This document shows, piece after piece, positions 50,827 to 58,963 of a stretch of 64,000 nucleotides of DNA (positions are counted from its first letter, which is position 1; the number at the start of each line of letters is the position of its first letter). Origin of the DNA: Natronomonas salina (GTDB lineage: Archaea; Halobacteriota; Halobacteria; Halobacteriales; Haloarculaceae). The notes beneath the pieces are model-generated. The model saw nothing but the letters and a program-made list of their open reading frames with translations. It did no database searches and was not told where the DNA came from. The position numbers and the translations under genes are program-made. Where the stretch lies: the NCBI RefSeq assembly GCF_013391105.1, contig NZ_CP058335.1:1-64000 (forward strand), in the 5' to 3' direction.

Positions 50827-51543
50827 TCAGCGCGTCAGCGACAGTTCGCCGCCATCTGCGTGGACGACCAGATCGCTCTCCGCGGCCCACTCGGCGAGGT
50901 GCGGCGGCACGATGGCCTCGCTCTTCCGGCGGGCCCGGAGCTGGACGAGGACGTCCGCGAGGTCGGCGCCGGTCTCCAGCAGCGGACCGTTCGCGATGAA
51001 GTCGACGCCGAAGCCGGCGTCGATGGCCCGGTCGGTCAGCGTCTCGACGGCCGGCGGCGCGTAGGCGTCCTCGAAGTCGATCGCTTCGGCGAAGGCGGCG
51101 TAGTACACCCGGCCGCCCTGGGCGGGGCCCAGCACGACCTCGCTGCTGCGGAGCTTCATCGCGGCCTCGTCGATCTGTGTGCGGGCGAGGAACGCCGCCT
51201 CGGGGCTGACGGCGGCGACCGAGCCCGTGTCCTCGGTCTCCAGCAGGTGGGTCACGGTGTTGCCGACGCGGCCGGCGTACGTCTCGCCGACCTGCACCTC
51301 GAACCGGGCGTCCCCGGGGTCGACGGCCTCGGCGACGACCTCCCGGACAGCGTCCTCAGCGTCCTCGTCGCGGTAGTTCACCAGCAGGTCCCCGCCGCTC
51401 CGGGCGACCGAGAGGGCGGTGTCCTTCAGCAGCGCGGCGTAGAGCGACTCGGTCTCCGACGCCGAGAGCGGCGAGGTCTCCGCGAGTCCCTGGAGGACGC
51501 GCTCGGACCCCGGCGCGTCGCAGAGCACGGCGACTGTGGTCAT
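50827..51543 (-). CDS. DUF2064-like glycosyltransferase-fold protein
   Basis: 238 residues. It begins MTTVAVLCDAPGSERVLQGLAETSPLSAS, then a helical-strand series; the segment VVLGPAQGGRVYYAAFAEAIDFEDAY is the most conserved part and looks like the strand-plus-ligand core of TIGR04282/DUF2064 (GT-A fold, CofC-like). The DxD metal motif of active transferases is unclear. Function unknown. Convergent with DUF892. Confidence 0.7.
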   Translation of the reverse strand: MTTVAVLCDAPGSERVLQGLAETSPLSASETESLYAALLKDTALSVARSGGDLLVNYRDEDAEDAVREVVAEAVDPGDARFEVQVGETYAGRVGNTVTHLLETEDTGSVAAVSPEAAFLARTQIDEAAMKLRSSEVVLGPAQGGRVYYAAFAEAIDFEDAYAPPAVETLTDRAIDAGFGVDFIANGPLLETGADLADVLVQLRARRKSEAIVPPHLAEWAAESDLVVHADGGELSLTR

Positions 51544-51613
51544 ACAGGGAGTCTCCGGGCCGGGCGTATATATCCCCGCAGGTTCGTGTCGCGGGCCGCC
51601 GGAAGTACTCAGA

Positions 51614-51620
51614 TTTTATT
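51614..51620 (+). promoter_or_regulatory. A/T box of the two-TM protein
   Basis: TTTTATT is centred about 28 bases upstream of the ATG at 51645, typical for a leaderless haloarchaeal gene. Confidence 0.5.
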
Positions 51621-51644
51621 GCCCCCGGCGTCGTGAGGTCGCGT

Positions 51645-51863
51645 ATGGAGTGGACGAGACCTCTCTCGCTGGTACTGGTCGCCCTCGTCGCCGTCCTCGC
51701 GCTCGGCGCCGCGGTCGAGATCGGACGGACGACGCTCGCGAGCGCCGACTACGCGGTCGTCTCAGGCGCGGCCCTGGCGTTCGTCGTCCTGGTCGTCGCC
51801 GGCGTTACCGCGTTCGGCGCCAAGAACCGCCAGTGGCTGCAGAACCCCGACTCGTACTGGTAG
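51645..51863 (+). CDS. small two-helix membrane protein
   Basis: 72 residues from ATG 51645 (MEWTRPLSLVLVALVAVLAL). Two hydrophobic helices (about 7-26 and 41-60, VVSGAALAFVVLVVAGVTAF) and a charged end (GAKNRQWLQNPDSYW). A recurrent small haloarchaeal membrane family; no function known. An in-frame upstream start adds MRSR only. Confidence 0.68.
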   Translation: MEWTRPLSLVLVALVAVLALGAAVEIGRTTLASADYAVVSGAALAFVVLVVAGVTAFGAKNRQWLQNPDSYW

Positions 51864-51957
51864 CGACCCGATTCTGCGGTCCGATCGCTGTAGTGGATAG
51901 CTGATAGAAATATATGCTTTTGGACGGTGGATCTCGCCAGGAGTACCGGCGTGAAAC

Positions 51958-52605
51958 CTAACAGCCCTCCTCGTCCTTCTTCTCCTTCTCCTTGTCCGTC
52001 GGCGTCTCGGTTTCGGTCGGCGTCTCGGTCTCCGAGTCGTCCGGCGTGTCTGTTGGCGTCTCCGGGTCGTCCGGCGTGTCTGTCGGTGTCTCCGAATCGT
52101 CCGGAGTGTCAGTCTCGGTTTCGGTCTCCGTCTCGGTCGGCGTTTCCGTCTCGGTCGGTGTGCCCGACTCGTGGCGGTCCTCGTCGCTCCGGGCGATGAC
52201 CGACTCCTGATCCTCGGTTTCGACGGTGTAGGTGTCGGATTCGTCGTTGTTCATCACTGCCGCGCCGCGCTCGAAGTCGACGTCGGCATCCTCGACGTTC
52301 TCGGCCCCCGTGGCGACCGTGATGGACCCGTTCGCGGGGATGCTAGTTGCGCCGTACTCGGAGTCGAACTGGTTGGTCTGGTCTTCCTGTTGCCCGTATT
52401 CCCAGTTCATCCAGAGACCGTCGATGTCGACTTCGCTGCTCCCCTCGTTGTGGAGTACTACGTACTCCCCCTCGTGGTTTATCTCGCCGAAGGTGATTTC
52501 GGGAAGATCGCTTCCCTCCTGTTGACCGCTGACACTTGCTGCAGCCCCAATACCTGTTATCGTTACTCCTGCCCCGAGGATGTACTGTCGTCGTGTCGTG
52601 ACCAT
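51958..52605 (-). CDS. Tat-exported lamin-tail-domain (LTD) protein with acidic repeat tail
   Basis: 215 residues. A Tat signal (TTRRQYILGAGVTITGIGAAASVSG) is followed by an LTD-like beta domain (ITFGEINHEGEYVVLHNEGSSEVDIDGLWMNWEYG, then IPANGSITVATGAENVEDADVDFERGAAVMNNDESDTYTVE). Residues about 145-204 are repeats of TPTDTPDDSE/TETETP, encoded by a 30-bp tandem repeat at 52031-52118. The C terminus is unusual for a haloarchaeal protein: KEKEKKDEEGC, with a terminal Cys. LTD proteins are extracellular; the role is unknown. Confidence 0.85.
   Translation of the reverse strand: MVTTRRQYILGAGVTITGIGAAASVSGQQEGSDLPEITFGEINHEGEYVVLHNEGSSEVDIDGLWMNWEYGQQEDQTNQFDSEYGATSIPANGSITVATGAENVEDADVDFERGAAVMNNDESDTYTVETEDQESVIARSDEDRHESGTPTETETPTETETETETDTPDDSETPTDTPDDPETPTDTPDDSETETPTETETPTDKEKEKKDEEGC
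52031..52118. repeat. 30-bp tandem repeat inside the LTD gene
   Basis: Three near-identical units (52031-52060, 52061-52090 and 52091-52118) encode the TDTPDD(S/P)ETP repeats. The copies differ at a few synonymous or conservative positions. Confidence 0.8.
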
Positions 52606-52895
52606 ACAGAACGTCCGTCGAGCGGGTTGGATTTAGTAGTGTAGATTCTTGGGATAAACACTACCAAATTGAAATATACGTGGTTAATTGCAGGCTCTTC
52701 TGTCTCCGGAAACTCTTCGAGAAAAAGGCTCGACGAATCTCTCCGTGGGCCATCGTGATTCCGCAGATGATGGAAGTCGACGGACGAACTGAAGCCGTCG
52801 GCCCCCTGGGTGAAGTGAGGACAGCGTCGGAGCACTCACCCCTGGGCATCCGCCCGAACCGGCCCCGCCACCGGGATTCGGAAACGTTCGTTCCG
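52606..52895. other. intergenic region between LTD and FKBP genes
   Basis: 290 bases with no credible gene. Overlapping frames on both strands lack family features. The part near 52636-52690 is AT-richer and probably holds the LTD promoter (minus strand). Nothing else stands out. Confidence 0.5.
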
Positions 52896-53882
52896 TTACT
52901 CCAGTTCCTCGGCGATCTCGTCGGCGTCGATGTCGGCCTCCTCGAGGGCCTCCTCGATGTCGACGTCGCCCTCGCCGCCGGCGCCGCCCATGCCGCCCAT
53001 CATGCCGCCCATGCCCATCCCCATGCCCTGGCCGTCCAGGACCTCCTGGATGAGGATGCGGTCGATGTTGGTCTGGTCGATGACCTGCTGGGCGATCTGC
53101 TGCTTCTGCATCATCCACTGCTGGTTCATCGACAGCTGCGGGTTGGACTCGACGTAGAGGGTGCGCTTCTCGACGGTCTCGGTGATCGTCTCGGGTTCGG
53201 CGTCCTCCTCGTCCTCGTCGGGCTCCTCGACGCGGGTCTCCTCGACCTCGTCGTCCTCGACCCACATCTCGAGGTCGAGGTCCAGGAACATCCCGAGCAG
53301 CCCCTCGGCCTGCTCGACGTCGTCCTCGACGACCTCGAGGATCTCGTAGTCGTACTGGATGTCGTCGCCGGCCAGCGGGTGGTTGAAGTCCACGCGGGCG
53401 CGGCCGCCGATGATTGTCTCGAGGACGCCCTGCTCGCCGTCGATCTGGACGCGGGCGCCGGGGTAGCGGTCGTCCTCGTCGATCTTGTCGGCGGAGACGG
53501 TGCGGACCTGCTCCTCGTCGTACTCGCCGAAGGCCTCCTCGGAGGTGACGGTGACGCTGCCCTCGTCGCCGACCTCCTTGCCGCGGATGTCGTCCTCGAC
53601 CTCGGGGAAGAGGTGGCCCTCGCCGAGCACGATGACGCGGGGCTCGAAGGTGCCCTGGTCGGCGACGCCCTCCTCCTCGGCGACCTCCTCGTCGGTCGTG
53701 TCGACGAGCTGGTCGTCCTCGGCGGTGCGGGCGGTGTAGGCCAGCCGGATGAAGTCCCCGTCCTGCAGCCCCTCGGCGCTCTCCTCGGCGTCCTGCTCCT
53801 CGGTCTCGGCGTCGGTCACTTCGTCGTCGGCCGCGTCCGACGCGGCGTCGGTCTCCTCGACCTCATCGGGTTCGTCACTCAT
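52896..53882 (-). CDS. slyD: SlyD-type FKBP peptidyl-prolyl isomerase with Met/Gly-rich C terminus
   Basis: 328 residues from ATG 53882 (MSDEPDEVEETDAA). An acidic N-terminal 38 residues precede the FKBP core (GDFIRLAYTART...FEPRVIVLGEGHLFPEVEDDIRG) with an inserted-flap domain, and the SlyD signature VDFNHPLAG near residue 165. It catalyses cis-trans isomerisation before proline and acts as a chaperone. A second acidic domain (190-255) with coiled-coil-like QWMMQKQQIAQQVIDQTNID follows. Residues about 287-306 are a Met/Gly repeat (GMGMGMGGMMGGMGGAGG) before an acidic end. Confidence 0.92.
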   Translation of the reverse strand: MSDEPDEVEETDAASDAADDEVTDAETEEQDAEESAEGLQDGDFIRLAYTARTAEDDQLVDTTDEEVAEEEGVADQGTFEPRVIVLGEGHLFPEVEDDIRGKEVGDEGSVTVTSEEAFGEYDEEQVRTVSADKIDEDDRYPGARVQIDGEQGVLETIIGGRARVDFNHPLAGDDIQYDYEILEVVEDDVEQAEGLLGMFLDLDLEMWVEDDEVEETRVEEPDEDEEDAEPETITETVEKRTLYVESNPQLSMNQQWMMQKQQIAQQVIDQTNIDRILIQEVLDGQGMGMGMGGMMGGMGGAGGEGDVDIEEALEEADIDADEIAEELE

Positions 53883-53986
53883 ACCTCGAACGTCAGCCGT
53901 CGCTCCCTTAACAATCACGTTTCGGCGCCGTGGCGAGTCAGCGCCGAGCCGCGGCGTTTTTCCGCCGTCGGGGCGACCGCCCGTCC

Positions 53987-54523
53987 ATGTACGAGGTGGA
54001 GGTGAAGGTCCGCGCCGACCACGACGCGGTCCGGGACCGATTGCCGGACCTCGACGCCGAGTCGCTGGGCACCGTCGAGCAGGCGGACACCTACTACGGC
54101 CACCCGGTGCGCGACTTCGCCGAGACCGACGAGGCGCTCCGGGTCCGCCGGGAGACCCGCGACGGAGAGTCCGACGCGGAGGCGCGGGTCACCTACAAGG
54201 GTCCGCTCGTCGAGGAGGCGTCGAAGACGCGCGAGGAGTTCGAGACCGGCGTCGGCGACGGCGACACGATGGCCGCGATTCTCGAGGAACTCGACTTCGA
54301 GGCCGTCGAGACCGTCGAGAAGACCCGCGAGCGGTTCCGGGTCGGCGAGTACACCGTGACGCTCGATACGATCGACGGCCTGGGAGAGTTCGTCGAGGTG
54401 GAGACCGAGTCCGAGACCGTTGAGCCGGCGCGGGAAGGCGCCCAGGCGGTCCTCCGAGACCTTGGCCTGGACCCCGACGAGCAGATCCGGACGTCGTACC
54501 TCGGGCTGCTGCTGGACGGATAG
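53987..54523 (+). CDS. cyaB: class IV adenylate cyclase / CYTH-domain protein (CyaB-like)
   Basis: 178 residues. The N terminus carries the EXEXK signature of the CYTH triphosphate-tunnel fold (MYEVEVKVRAD: E3, E5, K7). Further basic and acidic tunnel residues are in LRVRRET, ARVTYKGP and LGEFVEVETE. Such enzymes handle triphosphates; class IV adenylate cyclase is one activity and thiamine triphosphatase another. Start ATG 53987. The S-adenosylmethionine synthetase lies 76 bases downstream with its own promoter. Confidence 0.88.
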   Translation: MYEVEVKVRADHDAVRDRLPDLDAESLGTVEQADTYYGHPVRDFAETDEALRVRRETRDGESDAEARVTYKGPLVEEASKTREEFETGVGDGDTMAAILEELDFEAVETVEKTRERFRVGEYTVTLDTIDGLGEFVEVETESETVEPAREGAQAVLRDLGLDPDEQIRTSYLGLLLDG

Positions 54524-54567
54524 ATATGCCTGTGGGTAATCAGAACTCGGACTGAGGTTTCCGTAAG

Positions 54568-54573
54568 TTATAG
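54568..54573 (+). promoter_or_regulatory. A/T box of S-adenosylmethionine synthetase gene
   Basis: TTATAG lies 27-32 bases upstream of the ATG at 54600, with a purine-rich BRE-like flank, giving a leaderless transcript. I saw no leader long enough for a riboswitch. Confidence 0.6.
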
Positions 54574-54599
54574 AACCGCAGGCGGGGTAGGTGGGCGTA

Positions 54600-55805
54600 A
54601 TGAGCGAGCGAAACATCCGCGTCGAGCCGGTGGACGGCCGCGCGGTCGAGGACCAGGAAGTCGAGATCGTCGAGCGGAAGGGGCTAGGCCACCCCGACTC
54701 CATCTGCGACGGCATCGCCGAGCACGTCTCGCAGGCCCTCGCCAGCGAGTACATCGACCGCGTCGGCAAGGTCCTCCACTACAACACCGACGAGACGCAA
54801 CTGGTCGCCGGCACCTCCGCGCCCGCCTTCGGCGGCGGCGAGGTCGTCGACCCCATCTACCTCCTGATCGTCGGCCGGGCGACCAAGGAGTACCAGGGGA
54901 CGAAGATCCCCGCCGAGACCATCGCGCTCCGGGCCGCCCGCGAGTACTTCGAGGAGCACTTCCCGCTCATCGAGTTCGGCACCGACGTCGTCGTCGACGT
55001 CAAGCTCGGCGAGGGCTCCGGCGACCTCCAGGAGGTCTTCGGCGAGGAGGGCCGGCAAGTCCCGATGGCCAACGACACCTCCTACGGCGTCGGCCACGCC
55101 CCGCTCAGCGAGACCGAGCGGATCGTCCTCCAGACCGAACGGCGGCTCAACGGCGACTACAGCGACGAGAACCCCGTCGTCGGCCAGGACGTGAAGGTCA
55201 TGGGCAAGCGCGAGGGCGACGCCATCGACGTCACCGTCGCGGTCGCGATGGTCGACCGGTACGTCGACGACGTCGACGACTACGACGACGCCGTCCGCGG
55301 CGTCCGCGAGTTCGTCACCGACCTCGCCGGCGACGTCACCGACCGCGAGGTGAACGTCCACGTCAACACCGCCGACGACTACGAGGAGGGGTCCATCTAC
55401 CTCACGACCACCGGCACCTCCGCCGAGCAGGGCGACGACGGCTCGGTCGGCCGGGGCAACCGCGCCAACGGCCTCATCACGCCCAACCGCTCGATGTCGA
55501 TGGAGGCCACGTCGGGGAAGAACCCCGTCAACCACATCGGGAAGATCTACAACCTCCTGTCGACGGAGATCGCCAAGAGCGTCGTCGAGGAGGTCGACGG
55601 CATCCGCGAGATCCGCATCCGGCTGCTCAGCCAGATCGGCCAGCCCATCGACAACCCCCACGTCGCCGACGCCAGCCTCGTCACCGAGGAGGGCGTCGAG
55701 GTCGGCGACATCGAGGCGGAGGTCTCCGAGATCATCGACCGGGACCTCGCCGACGTCACGTCGATCACCGAGCAGGTCATCGACGGCGAGCTGACCACCT
55801 TCTAA
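54600..55805 (+). CDS. mat: archaeal methionine adenosyltransferase (S-adenosylmethionine synthetase)
   Basis: 401 residues of the archaeal AdoMet synthetase family, distinct from bacterial MetK. Visible family motifs: [82 protein letters not shown] and [43 protein letters not shown]. It makes SAM, the cofactor of the Trm9-like and Rsm22-like enzymes here. ATG 54600 preferred over a GTG nine bases earlier. Its stop overlaps the convergent DUF2243 stop by four bases. Confidence 0.96.
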   Translation: MSERNIRVEPVDGRAVEDQEVEIVERKGLGHPDSICDGIAEHVSQALASEYIDRVGKVLHYNTDETQLVAGTSAPAFGGGEVVDPIYLLIVGRATKEYQGTKIPAETIALRAAREYFEEHFPLIEFGTDVVVDVKLGEGSGDLQEVFGEEGRQVPMANDTSYGVGHAPLSETERIVLQTERRLNGDYSDENPVVGQDVKVMGKREGDAIDVTVAVAMVDRYVDDVDDYDDAVRGVREFVTDLAGDVTDREVNVHVNTADDYEEGSIYLTTTGTSAEQGDDGSVGRGNRANGLITPNRSMSMEATSGKNPVNHIGKIYNLLSTEIAKSVVEEVDGIREIRIRLLSQIGQPIDNPHVADASLVTEEGVEVGDIEAEVSEIIDRDLADVTSITEQVIDGELTTF

Positions 55806-56317
55806 CCGCGCGACGGAGCTGCGACCGCCTCGTCGCGTCGGACGATTCCGTATCCGCCGACGAGGAAGAGCAGACCCCAGACCAGAAACGCGACGTCCCA
55901 GATGAGGACGCTCCCGGGGCCGGCGGGCCAGACGTGGTGGATGCCGAGGAGCTGGTGGTTCACGAGTCCCTCGACCAGGTTGAACAGCCCCCAGCCCGCG
56001 ACGATAGCTCCGAGGAGGGTCCGCCCCGACGCGGGGACGTCGGAGCGCCGCCGCGCCCGCCACAGCAGCCCGATCCCGATCACCGTGAAGACGTAGGTGG
56101 CGGCGTGGAAGAGCCCGTCCGCGAGGACGTTCAGCCGGAGGTCCTCCGCGACGGTCGGGTCTGGATGCGAGGAGAGCATGTGGTGGAACTGCAGGATCTG
56201 GTGGAGGACGATCCCGTCGAAGAAGCCGCCCAGGCCGAGTCCCAGGAGGACGCCCGCCTGCACGAGCGGCTTCGCCCGACGCTGGAGTCCGAGCCACGTC
56301 TCCGTCGTGTCGCTCAC
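55802..56317 (-). CDS. DUF2243 membrane protein
   Basis: 171 residues from GTG 56317 (VSDTTETWLGLQRRA). About four TM helices; conserved His pattern GFFDGIVLHQILQFHHMLSSH, then FHAATYVFTVIGIGLLWRA and LVEGLVNHQLLGIHHVWP, which suggests metal or heme contact in the membrane. DUF2243 proteins are of unknown function. A longer frame with an ATG upstream overlaps the divergent gene and is not used. Convergent with the SAM synthetase (4-base overlap of stops). Confidence 0.85.
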   Translation of the reverse strand: MSDTTETWLGLQRRAKPLVQAGVLLGLGLGGFFDGIVLHQILQFHHMLSSHPDPTVAEDLRLNVLADGLFHAATYVFTVIGIGLLWRARRRSDVPASGRTLLGAIVAGWGLFNLVEGLVNHQLLGIHHVWPAGPGSVLIWDVAFLVWGLLFLVGGYGIVRRDEAVAAPSRG

Positions 56318-56445
56318 GCGCCGAGTACGGGCCGGTTCGGGGAATGCGTGAGGCTTGCAAGCGTCGGCTCCTTCCGGGCGCGGACCATCGGAGGAGGACT
56401 CTGGGGAACGGAATCGCTTTTTGCCGGGCCCCCGCATCACCGACC

Positions 56446-56898
56446 ATGACCCGGGTCTGTCTCGTCGGCAAGGAGGACGTCGAGTTGCGCTACGAGCTGG
56501 TCAGCCGCGAGACGTCCCGCGAGGCGCTGGCGACCTACGAGCTCCGCGAGCCCTACCAGAACACGGTCGCCCTGGAGACCGTCTCGCTCGGCGCCGCCGT
56601 CGCGCTGATGAACGACCTGAACTGGTACCTCGTCCGGTTCGTCGACGAGGCGCTCGTCCTCGAGCCCTCCATCGACGACGAGGAGTGGCTCTCGCGGACG
56701 CTCGCGAAGGCGATCCGCGACAACGAGGTCGCGCCGGCGGAGACCGACCGGTTCCTGAAGGTCTTCGGCGTCGCCGACGGCGAGCTGCTCGAGCCGATGT
56801 TCGTCACCCGGACCGGCCGGGACCTCCCGGAGTACGACCTCCACGACGTCGACGAGACGCTGGTCGTCCGCGTCACCGAATCGGAGTTCGGCGCCTGA
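56446..56898 (+). CDS. conserved haloarchaeal protein (DUF5804-like)
   Basis: 150 residues from ATG 56446 (MTRVCLVGKEDVELRYEL). Mixed alpha/beta: ELVSRETSREALATYELREPYQ, VALETVSLGAAVALMNDLNWYLVRFVDEALVLEPS and LKVFGVADGELLEPMFVTRTGRDLPEYDLHDV. I associate this with the Halobacteria-only DUF5804 family. No motif for activity is visible. CTTTTTGCC lies about 28 bases upstream. Confidence 0.78.
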   Translation: MTRVCLVGKEDVELRYELVSRETSREALATYELREPYQNTVALETVSLGAAVALMNDLNWYLVRFVDEALVLEPSIDDEEWLSRTLAKAIRDNEVAPAETDRFLKVFGVADGELLEPMFVTRTGRDLPEYDLHDVDETLVVRVTESEFGA

Positions 56899-56912
56899 CC
56901 GCCGGCCCACGC

Positions 56913-56918
56913 TATTTA
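56913..56918 (+). promoter_or_regulatory. A/T box of the alpha/beta hydrolase gene
   Basis: TATTTA (in GCTATTTACC) is centred about 27 bases upstream of the ATG at 56942, giving a probable leaderless transcript. Confidence 0.55.
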
Positions 56919-56941
56919 CCCGTCGAGGACGAACAGTACGT

Positions 56942-57802
56942 ATGAGCGAACTTGCCGGCGAAGTGCGTGACGTCGACGTCGACGGGTTGAACGTTCGCTG
57001 CCACGTGGACGGCCCCGAGGAGGCCCCGCCCATCGTGCTGGTTCACGGCGCAGGGCCGGACGCTGCCGGGATGTCCTGGAAGAAGGTCTACCCGGCCCTG
57101 GCCGACTCCTACCGCGTCTACGCGATGGACCTGCCGGGGTACGGAGAGAGCGACCGTGTCCCGCAGCACGTCACCCCCACCATCGACTTCTACGTCGGGA
57201 TGCTCGACGGCCTGCTCGAGGAACTGGGCGTCGTCGACGCGACGCTGGCAGGCATCTCGAAGGGCGGCGGCATCTCGCTGGGCTACGCCCTCGAACACCC
57301 GGAGCGGATCTCACAACTCGTCCTCGTCGACAGCTACGGCCTCGGCGACCAGGTGCCGGGCGGCCGGAAGACCGGCGTGATGGTCAAGATCCCGAAGCTG
57401 ATGGAGGGGTCGTGGTGGGCGATGAAGAAGAGCCGCAAACTGCTGAAGGCGAACCTCGCGAACATCCTCCACCCGGACAACCTCACCGACGAGATCGTCG
57501 AGGACGCCCACCGGCAGATCCGCCGTCCGCACTCCGGGGACGCGTACATCCGGTTCGGGCGCGCGGAGATGCACGTCTCGGGGCCCCGGACGAACTACTT
57601 CGACCGGATCGGCGACCTCCAGGTCCCGACGCTGTTCGTCCACGGCGAGGACGACCCACTCATCCCGGCGAAGCTCTCGAAGCGGGCCGCCGACCGGGCG
57701 CCCGTCGCGGACCTGTTCACCCTCGACAAGTGCGGCCACTGGACGACCCGCGAGCACCCGGACGTGTTCGTCTCGCGGCTCGAGGCGTGGCTGGACAAGT
57801 AA
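56942..57802 (+). CDS. alpha/beta hydrolase
   Basis: 286 residues. The oxyanion motif is VLVHGAGPDAAGMSWKKVYP (near residue 33), the nucleophile elbow LAGISKGGGISLGYAL (S near residue 104), an acid in FVHGEDDPLIPAKL and the His in DKCGHWTTREHP. A Ser-Asp-His catalytic triad is therefore complete. The substrate is unknown; lipases and esterases of this shape are common. Convergent with the cysteine synthase gene, with a perfect hairpin between them. Confidence 0.9.
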   Translation: MSELAGEVRDVDVDGLNVRCHVDGPEEAPPIVLVHGAGPDAAGMSWKKVYPALADSYRVYAMDLPGYGESDRVPQHVTPTIDFYVGMLDGLLEELGVVDATLAGISKGGGISLGYALEHPERISQLVLVDSYGLGDQVPGGRKTGVMVKIPKLMEGSWWAMKKSRKLLKANLANILHPDNLTDEIVEDAHRQIRRPHSGDAYIRFGRAEMHVSGPRTNYFDRIGDLQVPTLFVHGEDDPLIPAKLSKRAADRAPVADLFTLDKCGHWTTREHPDVFVSRLEAWLDK

Positions 57803-57810
57803 CAGCGCCA

Positions 57811-57823
57811 GTCGCGAAGCGAC
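57811..57823. terminator. short GAA-loop hairpin between convergent genes
   Basis: GTCGC-GAA-GCGAC is a perfect 5-bp stem with a GAA loop, 9 bases after the hydrolase stop and 10 before the cysteine synthase stop. It has no T-run, so a terminator role is only possible; its form matches the other GAA/GGA-loop hairpins in the window. Confidence 0.4.
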
Positions 57824-57832
57824 GGGCTCGCC

Positions 57833-58822
57833 CTAGTCGAACATCCCGGTCGACATGTAGCGTTCGCCGGAGTCCCAGAAGACGGTGACGACGAGCGGCG
57901 CGTCCTCCGGGATGGACTCGTGGGCGACGGGGTCGTCCGAGAGGATGCCCACGTCGTTGCTCGGGCCGGGGACAGCGTCGGGGTCGACGCCGCGCTCCTC
58001 GGCGAGGCGCTCGGCGACCCGCTTGGCGGCGAGCAGCGAGGCGCCGGAGGACTGCCCGACGAGGATGCCCTCCTCGCTGGCGAGGCGGCGGCACTCCGCC
58101 TCGGCGTCGTCGATGTCGACGATCTCGACGTCGTCGAGCATCTCGCGGTCGAGGTTCGGCGAGACGAAGCCGGGACCCATCCCCTGGAAGTCGTCGTCGC
58201 CGGGCGATTCGCCGGAGAGGACGGCGTTGCCCGCCGGCTCGACGCCGACGACGGTCATCTCGGGGAACGCCTCCTTCAGCCGCCGCCCCGTGCCGGTGAT
58301 GGTCCCGCCGGTGCCGATGCCGGCGACCAGCGCGTCGACGGTGCGGTCGCCGACCTGCTCGAGGATCTCCTTGCCCGTCGTCCGGTAGTGGGACTCGGGA
58401 TTCGAGGGGTTGTCGAACTGCCGTATCTGGACCATCCCCTCCTGTTCCTCGAGTTCGTCGGCTCGGTCCTTCGCCGCCGAGATCGTCCCCTCCACCAGCT
58501 CGAGGTCGGCGCCGTAGGCTTTCATGATCTGCCGGCGCTCCGGGGACTTCGAGCCGGGCATCACGACCGTGACGTCGTAGCCCTTCGCGGCGGCGACCAT
58601 CGAGAGGCCGATACCGGTGTTCCCGGAGGTGGGCTCGACGATGCGGTCGCCCGGCTGGAGTTCGCCGGCCGCCTCCGCGGCCTCGATCATCGCCAGCGCC
58701 GGGCGGTCCTTCGCCGAGCCGCCGGGGTTCTTCGATTCGACCTTCGCCGCGATCACGGCGCCGGGCGGGGATTCGACCTGCACCAGCGGCGAACCGACGG
58801 TTCCGAGGATTCCCCGTTGCAT
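57833..58822 (-). CDS. cysK: cysteine synthase (PLP-dependent)
   Basis: 329 residues from ATG 58822 (MQRGILGTVGSPLVQVES). The PLP lysine is in KNPGGSAKDRPA, the substrate-binding loop PTSGNTGIGLS follows, and the phosphate-binding Gly run GIGTGGTITGTGR is near residue 180. It makes cysteine from O-acetylserine or O-phosphoserine, or acts as a cystathionine-beta-synthase-like enzyme. A strong A/T box lies 28 bases upstream. The upstream in-frame extension through the HD gene is dismissed. Confidence 0.93.
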   Translation of the reverse strand: MQRGILGTVGSPLVQVESPPGAVIAAKVESKNPGGSAKDRPALAMIEAAEAAGELQPGDRIVEPTSGNTGIGLSMVAAAKGYDVTVVMPGSKSPERRQIMKAYGADLELVEGTISAAKDRADELEEQEGMVQIRQFDNPSNPESHYRTTGKEILEQVGDRTVDALVAGIGTGGTITGTGRRLKEAFPEMTVVGVEPAGNAVLSGESPGDDDFQGMGPGFVSPNLDREMLDDVEIVDIDDAEAECRRLASEEGILVGQSSGASLLAAKRVAERLAEERGVDPDAVPGPSNDVGILSDDPVAHESIPEDAPLVVTVFWDSGERYMSTGMFD

Positions 58823-58846
58823 TTGCTCGCCGGTTCGGCTGGCGGG

Positions 58847-58853
58847 TATAAAA
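58847..58853 (-). promoter_or_regulatory. A/T box of cysteine synthase gene
   Basis: On the minus strand TTTTATA is centred 28 bases upstream of the ATG at 58822, a clear leaderless promoter in an otherwise GC-rich region. Confidence 0.65.
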
Positions 58854-58963
58854 CCCCCGTGAAGGCGGGAGCGGATGCCGCCGTCGGTGACCGGGCGGTC
58901 CGGGACGACCTCTCGAAGAGACGCTCCGCAGGAGTCAAGACTACCGCCGCCGGACGGACGGCC

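Noticed and set aside
54524-54599. SAM riboswitch ahead of the AdoMet synthetase gene
   Set aside because: The A/T box is 27-32 bases from the ATG, leaving almost no leader to fold.
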